A DNA stretch of 64,000 nt from Allodiplogaster sudhausi (lineage: Eukaryota > Nematoda > Chromadorea > Rhabditida > Diplogasteridae), in assembly GCA_945643635.1 (NCBI GenBank), contig CALZFC010000041.1:1-64000 (forward strand). Direction: 5' to 3'. The translations under genes and the position numbers were made by a program. Shown piece after piece: positions 58,644 to 64,000 of this stretch (position 1 is its first letter; the number at the start of each line of letters is the position of its first letter). The notes below the pieces were generated by a model. The model saw only the letters and a program-made list of their open reading frames with translations, made no database searches and was not told where the DNA came from.

Positions 58644-61600
58644 CTAATTAATTACAGTACGCCTTCACTGCTCGTGGACTATGGACGAAAGGTGGACTAT
58701 TTAAATTTTATATTAATATTTACAAGGGTAAAATAAAATGTATATTGAGGTTTAGGATAAATATATATATATATATATAACTAATTAATTACAGTACGCC
58801 TTCACTGCTCGTGGACTATGGACGAAAGGTGGACTATTTAAATTTTATATTAATATTTACAAGGGTAAAATAAAATGTATATTGAGGTTTAGGATAAATA
58901 TATATATATATATAATAACTAATTAATTACAGTACGCCTTCACTGCTCGTGGACTATGGACGAAAGGTGGACTATTTAAATTTTATATTAATATTTACAA
59001 GGGTAAAATAAAATGTATATTGAGGTTTAGGATAAATATATATATATATAATAACTAATTAATTACAGTACGCCTTCACTGCTCGTGGACTATGGACGAA
59101 AGGTGGACTATTTAAATTTTATTAATATTTACAAGGGTAAAATAAAATGTATATTGAGGTTTAGGATAAATATATATATATATATATATATATACTAATT
59201 AATTACAGTACGCCTTCACTGCTCGTGGACTATGGACGAAAGGTGGACTATTTAAATTTTATATTAATATTTACAAGGGTAAAATAAAATGTATATTGAG
59301 GTTTAGGATAAATATATATATATATAATAACTAATTAATTACAGTACGCCTTCACTGCTCGTGGACTATGGACGAAAGGTGGACTATTTAAATTTTATAT
59401 TAATATTTACAAGGGTAAAATAAAATGTATATTGAGGTTTAGGATAAATATATATATATATATATAACTAATTAATTACAGTACGCCTTCACTGCTCGTG
59501 GACTATGGACGAAAGGTGGACTATTTAAATTTTATATTAATATTTACAAGGGTAAAATAAAATGTATATTGAGGTTTAGGATAAATATATATATATATAT
59601 ATATATACTAATTAATTACAGTACGCCTTCACTGCTCGTGGACTATGGACGAAAGGTGGACTATTTAAATTTTATATTAATATTTACAAGGGTAAAATAA
59701 AATGTATATTGAGGTTTAGGATAAATATATATATATATATATATAATAACTAATTAATTACAGTACGCCTTCACTGCTCGTGGACTATGGACGAAAGGTG
59801 GACTATTTAAATTTTATATTAATATTTACAAGGGTAAAATAAAATGTATATTGAGGTTTAGGATAAATATATATATATATAATAACTAATTAATTACAGT
59901 ACGCCTTCACTGCTCGTGGACTATGGACGAAAGGTGGACTATTTAAATTTTATATTAATATTTACAAGGGTAAAATAAAATGTATATTGAGGTTTAGGAT
60001 AAATATATATATATATATATATACTAATTAATTACAGTACGCCTTCACTGCTCGTGGACTATGGACGAAAGGTGGACTATTTAAATTTTATATTAATATT
60101 TACAAGGGTAAAATAAAATGTATATTGAGGTTTAGGATAAATATATATATATATATATATAACTAATTAATTACAGTACGCCTTCACTGCTCGTGGACTA
60201 TGGACGAAAGGTGGACTATTTAAATTTTATATTAATATTTACAAGGGTAAAATAAAATGTATATTGAGGTTTAGGATAAATATATATATATATATATAAC
60301 TAATTAATTACAGTACGCCTTCACTGCTCGTGGACTATGGACGAAAGGTGGACTATTTAAATTTTATATTAATATTTACAAGGGTAAAATAAAATGTATA
60401 TTGAGGTTTAGGATAAATATATATATATATATAATAACTAATTAATTACAGTACGCCTTCACTGCTCGTGGACTATGGACGAAAGGTGGACTATTTAAAT
60501 TTTATATTAATATTTACAAGGGTAAAATAAAATGTATATTGAGGTTTAGGATAAATATATATATATATATAACTAATTAATTACAGTACGCCTTCACTGC
60601 TCGTGGACTATGGACGAAAGGTGGACTATTTAAATTTTATATTAATATTTACAAGGGTAAAATAAAATGTATATTGAGGTTTAGGATAAATATATATATA
60701 TATATATATATATAATAATTAATTACAGTACGCCTTCACTGCTCGTGGACTATGGACGAAAGGTGGACTATTTAAATTTTATATTAATATTTACAAGGGT
60801 AAAATAAAATGTATATTGAGGTTTAGGATAAATATATATATATATATATAATAACTAATTAATTACAGTACGCCTTCACTGCTCGTGGACTATGGACGAA
60901 AGGTGGACTATTTAAATTTTATATTAATATTTACAAGGGTAAAATAAAATGTATATTGAGGTTTAGGATAAATATATATATATATAATAACTAATTAATT
61001 ACAGTACGCCTTCACTGCTCGTGGACTATGGACGAAAGGTGGACTATTTAAATTTTATATTAATATTTACAAGGGTAAAATAAAATGTATATTGAGGTTT
61101 AGGATAAATATATATATATATATATAACTAATTAATTACAGTACGCCTTCACTGCTCGTGGACTATGGACGAAAGGTGGACTATTTAAATTTTATATTAA
61201 TATTTACAAGGGTAAAATAAAATGTATATTGAGGTTTAGGATAAATATATATATATATATATAACTAATTAATTACAGTACGCCTTCACTGCTCGTGGAC
61301 TATGGACGAAAGGTGGACTATTTAAATTTTATATTAATATTTACAAGGGTAAAATAAAATGTATATTGAGGTTTAGGATAAATATATATATATATATAAC
61401 TAATTAATTACAGTACGCCTTCACTGCTCGTGGACTATGGACGAAAGGTGGACTATTTAAATTTTATATTAATATTTACAAGGGTAAAATAAAATGTATA
61501 TTGAGGTTTAGGATAAATATATATATATATAATAACTAATTAATTACAGTACGCCTTCACTGCTCGTGGACTATGGACGAAAGGTGGACTATTTAAATTT

Positions 61601-62917
61601 TATATTAATATTTACAAGGGTAAAATAAAATGTATATTGAGGTTTAGGATAAATATATATATATATATATATAACTAATTAATTACAGTACGCCTTCACT
61701 GCTCGTGGACTATGGACGAAAGGTGGACTATTTAAATTTTATATTAATATTTACAAGGGTAAAATAAAATGTATATTGAGGTTTAGGATAAATATATATA
61801 TATATATAACTAATTAATTACAGTACGCCTTCACTGCTCGTGGACTATGGACGAAAGGTGGACTATTTAAATTTTATATTAATATTTACAAGGGTAAAAT
61901 AAAATGTATATTGAGGTTTAGGATAAATATATATATATATAATAACTAATTAATTACAGTACGCCTTCACTGCTCGTGGACTATGGACGAAAGGTGGACT
62001 ATTTAAATTTTATATTAATATTTACAAGGGTAAAATAAAATGTATATTGAGGTTTAGGATAAATATATATATATATAACTAATTAATTACAGTACGCCTT
62101 CACTGCTCGTGGACTATGGACGAAAGGTGGACTATTTAAATTTTATATTAATATTTACAAGGGTAAAATAAAATGTATATTGAGGTTTAGGATAAATATA
62201 TATATATATATATATATACTAATTAATTACAGTACGCCTTCACTGCTCGTGGACTATGGACGAAAGGTGGACTATTTAAATTTTATATTAATATTTACAA
62301 GGGTAAAATAAAATGTATATTGAGGTTTAGGATAAATATATATATATATATATAATAACTAATTAATTACAGTACGCCTTCACTGCTCGTGGACTATGGA
62401 CGAAAGGTGGACTATTTAAATTTTATATTAATATTTACAAGGGTAAAATAAAATGTATATTGAGGTTTAGGATAAATATATATATATATATATAACTAAT
62501 TAATTACAGTACGCCTTCACTGCTCGTGGACTATGGACGAAAGGTGGACTATTTAAATTTTATATTAATATTTACAAGGGTAAAATAAAATGTATATTGA
62601 GGTTTAGGATAAATATATATATATATAATAACTAATTAATTACAGTACGCCTTCACTGCTCGTGGACTATGGACGAAAGGTGGACTATTTAAATTTTATA
62701 TTAATATTTACAAGGGTAAAATAAAATGTATATTGAGGTTTAGGATAAATATATATATATATAATAACTAATTAATTACAGTACGCCTTCACTGCTCGTG
62801 GACTATGGACGAAAGGTGGACTATTTAAATTTTATATTAATATTTACAAGGGTAAAATAAAATGTATATTGAGGTTTAGGATAAATATATATATATATAT
62901 ATAATAACTAATTAATT

Positions 62918-63731
62918 ACAGTACGCCTTCACTGCTCGTGGACTATGGACGAAAGGTGGACTATTTAAATTTTATATTAATATTTACAAGGGTAAAATAA
63001 AATGTATATTGAGGTTTAGGATAAATATATATATATATAATAACTAATTAATTACAGTACGCCTTCACTGCTCGTGGACTATGGACGAAAGGTGGACTAT
63101 TTAAATTTTATATTAATATTTACAAGGGTAAAATAAAATGTATATTGAGGTTTAGGATAAATATATATATATATATAACTAATTAATTACAGTACGCCTT
63201 CACTGCTCGTGGACTATGGACGAAAGGTGGACTATTTAAATTTTATATTAATATTTACAAGGGTAAAATAAAATGTATATTGAGGTTTAGGATAAATATA
63301 TATATATATAATAACTAATTAATTACAGTACGCCTTCACTGCTCGTGGACTATGGACGAAAGGTGGACTATTTAAATTTTATATTAATATTTACAAGGGT
63401 AAAATAAAATGTATATTGAGGTTTAGGATAAATATATATATATATAATAACTAATTAATTACAGTACGCCTTCACTGCTCGTGGACTATGGACGAAAGGT
63501 GGACTATTTAAATTTTATATTAATATTTACAAGGGTAAAATAAAATGTATATTGAGGTTTAGGATAAATATATATATATATATAACTAATTAATTACAGT
63601 ACGCCTTCACTGCTCGTGGACTATGGACGAAAGGTGGACTATTTAAATTTTATATTAATATTTACAAGGGTAAAATAAAATGTATATTGAGGTTTAGGAT
63701 AAATATATATATATATAATAACTAATTAATT
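62918..63731 (+). repeat. Possible 407-bp trimer higher-order repeat, two copies
   Basis: Heads at 62918, 63054, 63189, 63325, 63461, 63596 and 63732 give lengths 136-135-136 twice. The 135-bp units have the ATATAAC junction (one A lost) and the 136-bp units the ATAATAAC junction, so the pattern rests on junction type as well as length. A similar order (139 or 137, 135, 136) is seen at about 61275-61956. Two rounds could arise by chance. Confidence 0.4.
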
Positions 63732-63871
63732 ACAGTACGCCTTCACTGCTCGTGGACTATGGACGAAAGGTGGACTATTTAAATTTTATATTAATATTTA
63801 CAAGGGTAAAATAAAATGTATATTGAGGTTTAGGATAAATATATATATATATATATATATACTAATTAATT

Positions 63872-64000
63872 ACAGTACGCCTTCACTGCTCGTGGACTAT
63901 GGACGAAAGGTGGACTATTTAAATTTTATATTAATATTTACAAGGGTAAAATAAAATGTATATTGAGGTTTAGGATAAATATATATATATATATAACTAA
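63872..64000 (+). repeat. Last unit, cut by the window edge
   Basis: The final head starts at 63872 and the window ends 129 bases later within the tail (ATATAACTAA). The sequence is intact up to the cut, so the array almost certainly continues to the right. Confidence 0.9.

Larger units (their letters stand above)
1..64000 (+). repeat. Satellite DNA array, ~136-bp unit, about 470 head-to-tail copies
   Basis: The motif ACAGTACGCCTTCACTGCTC recurs every 133-142 bp through the window, always on the + strand, with nothing unrelated between copies. The modal unit is 136 bp (26% GC): a GC-balanced head at 1-47, an AT-rich body, a TA microsatellite at about 108-122 and a tail ending CTAATTAATT. Neighbouring copies in the middle of the array are identical apart from the number of TA steps. 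Because 136 is not a multiple of three and TAA/TAG triplets occur in every unit, no long reading frame exists on either strand, and I see no gene, tRNA, rRNA or mobile element anywhere. Every regular unit carries RsaI (GTAC), SwaI (ATTTAAAT) and AseI (ATTAAT) sites, so digestion should give a monomer ladder. Homogenised arrays of this kind are known from eukaryotic heterochromatin. The family is not one I recognise, and the array continues past at least the right edge. Confidence 0.98.

Noticed and set aside
1..64000. CRISPR array
   Set aside because: Repeats are regular, but there are no unique spacers: the entire 136-bp period is repeated. No cas genes or leader are present.
1..64000. Amplified mitochondrial (petite-like) or other organelle repeat
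   Set aside because: AT-rich sequence with a GC block recalls yeast mitochondrial GC clusters, but the head does not resemble those clusters and no organelle gene is present. It cannot be fully excluded from this window alone.

Overview
The whole 64 kb window is one uninterrupted head-to-tail satellite DNA array. I find no gene, RNA gene, transposon, CRISPR array or unique sequence in it. The repeat unit is 136 bp in its commonest form. Hand-measured lengths run from 124 to 159 bp, and most are 133-142. Two hand-counted stretches average 136.9 bp (27 units, 18016-21711) and 137.3 bp (34 units, 59205-63872), so the window holds roughly 467-470 copies. All copies lie in the same orientation. 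Base 1 happens to be the first base of a unit as phased here, and the last base falls at position 129 of a unit, so the array is cut by both window edges.

Each unit has two parts. Positions 1-47 form a GC-balanced head (24 of 47 bases G or C) that begins ACAGTACGCC and ends GGTGGACTAT. The other 89 bases are very AT-rich (11 of 89 G or C). They contain short palindromes, a conserved segment (ACAAGGGT ... GAGGTTTAGGA), an embedded (TA)n microsatellite and the tail CTAATTAATT. The unit is 26% GC overall. Almost all variation is in the TA tract and its junction with the tail. Base substitutions are very rare.

Layout by region. 1 to about 6 kb: many one- and two-base indels in homopolymers and in the TA/tail part, densest in the first three units. 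About 6-16 kb: scattered indels. About 16-44 kb: almost identical units differing in TA number, including a 542-bp four-unit higher-order repeat present three times in a row (18152-19777). About 44-55 kb: most of the structural oddities, namely a CC substitution, a 25-bp internal duplication, a unit lacking the GC-rich head and a 22-bp duplication. From about 48 kb to the end: long TA tracts of 27 nt or more are about four times as frequent as before (12 in 16 kb against 9 in 48 kb).

Organism: not identifiable. A pure 64 kb array of a short AT-rich unit with near-identical copies is typical of eukaryotic heterochromatin (centromeric, pericentromeric or subtelomeric) and not of bacteria or archaea. 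The homopolymer-type indels at the left edge suggest a long-read assembly. I recognise no named satellite family. A centromeric role is possible but nothing here proves it.
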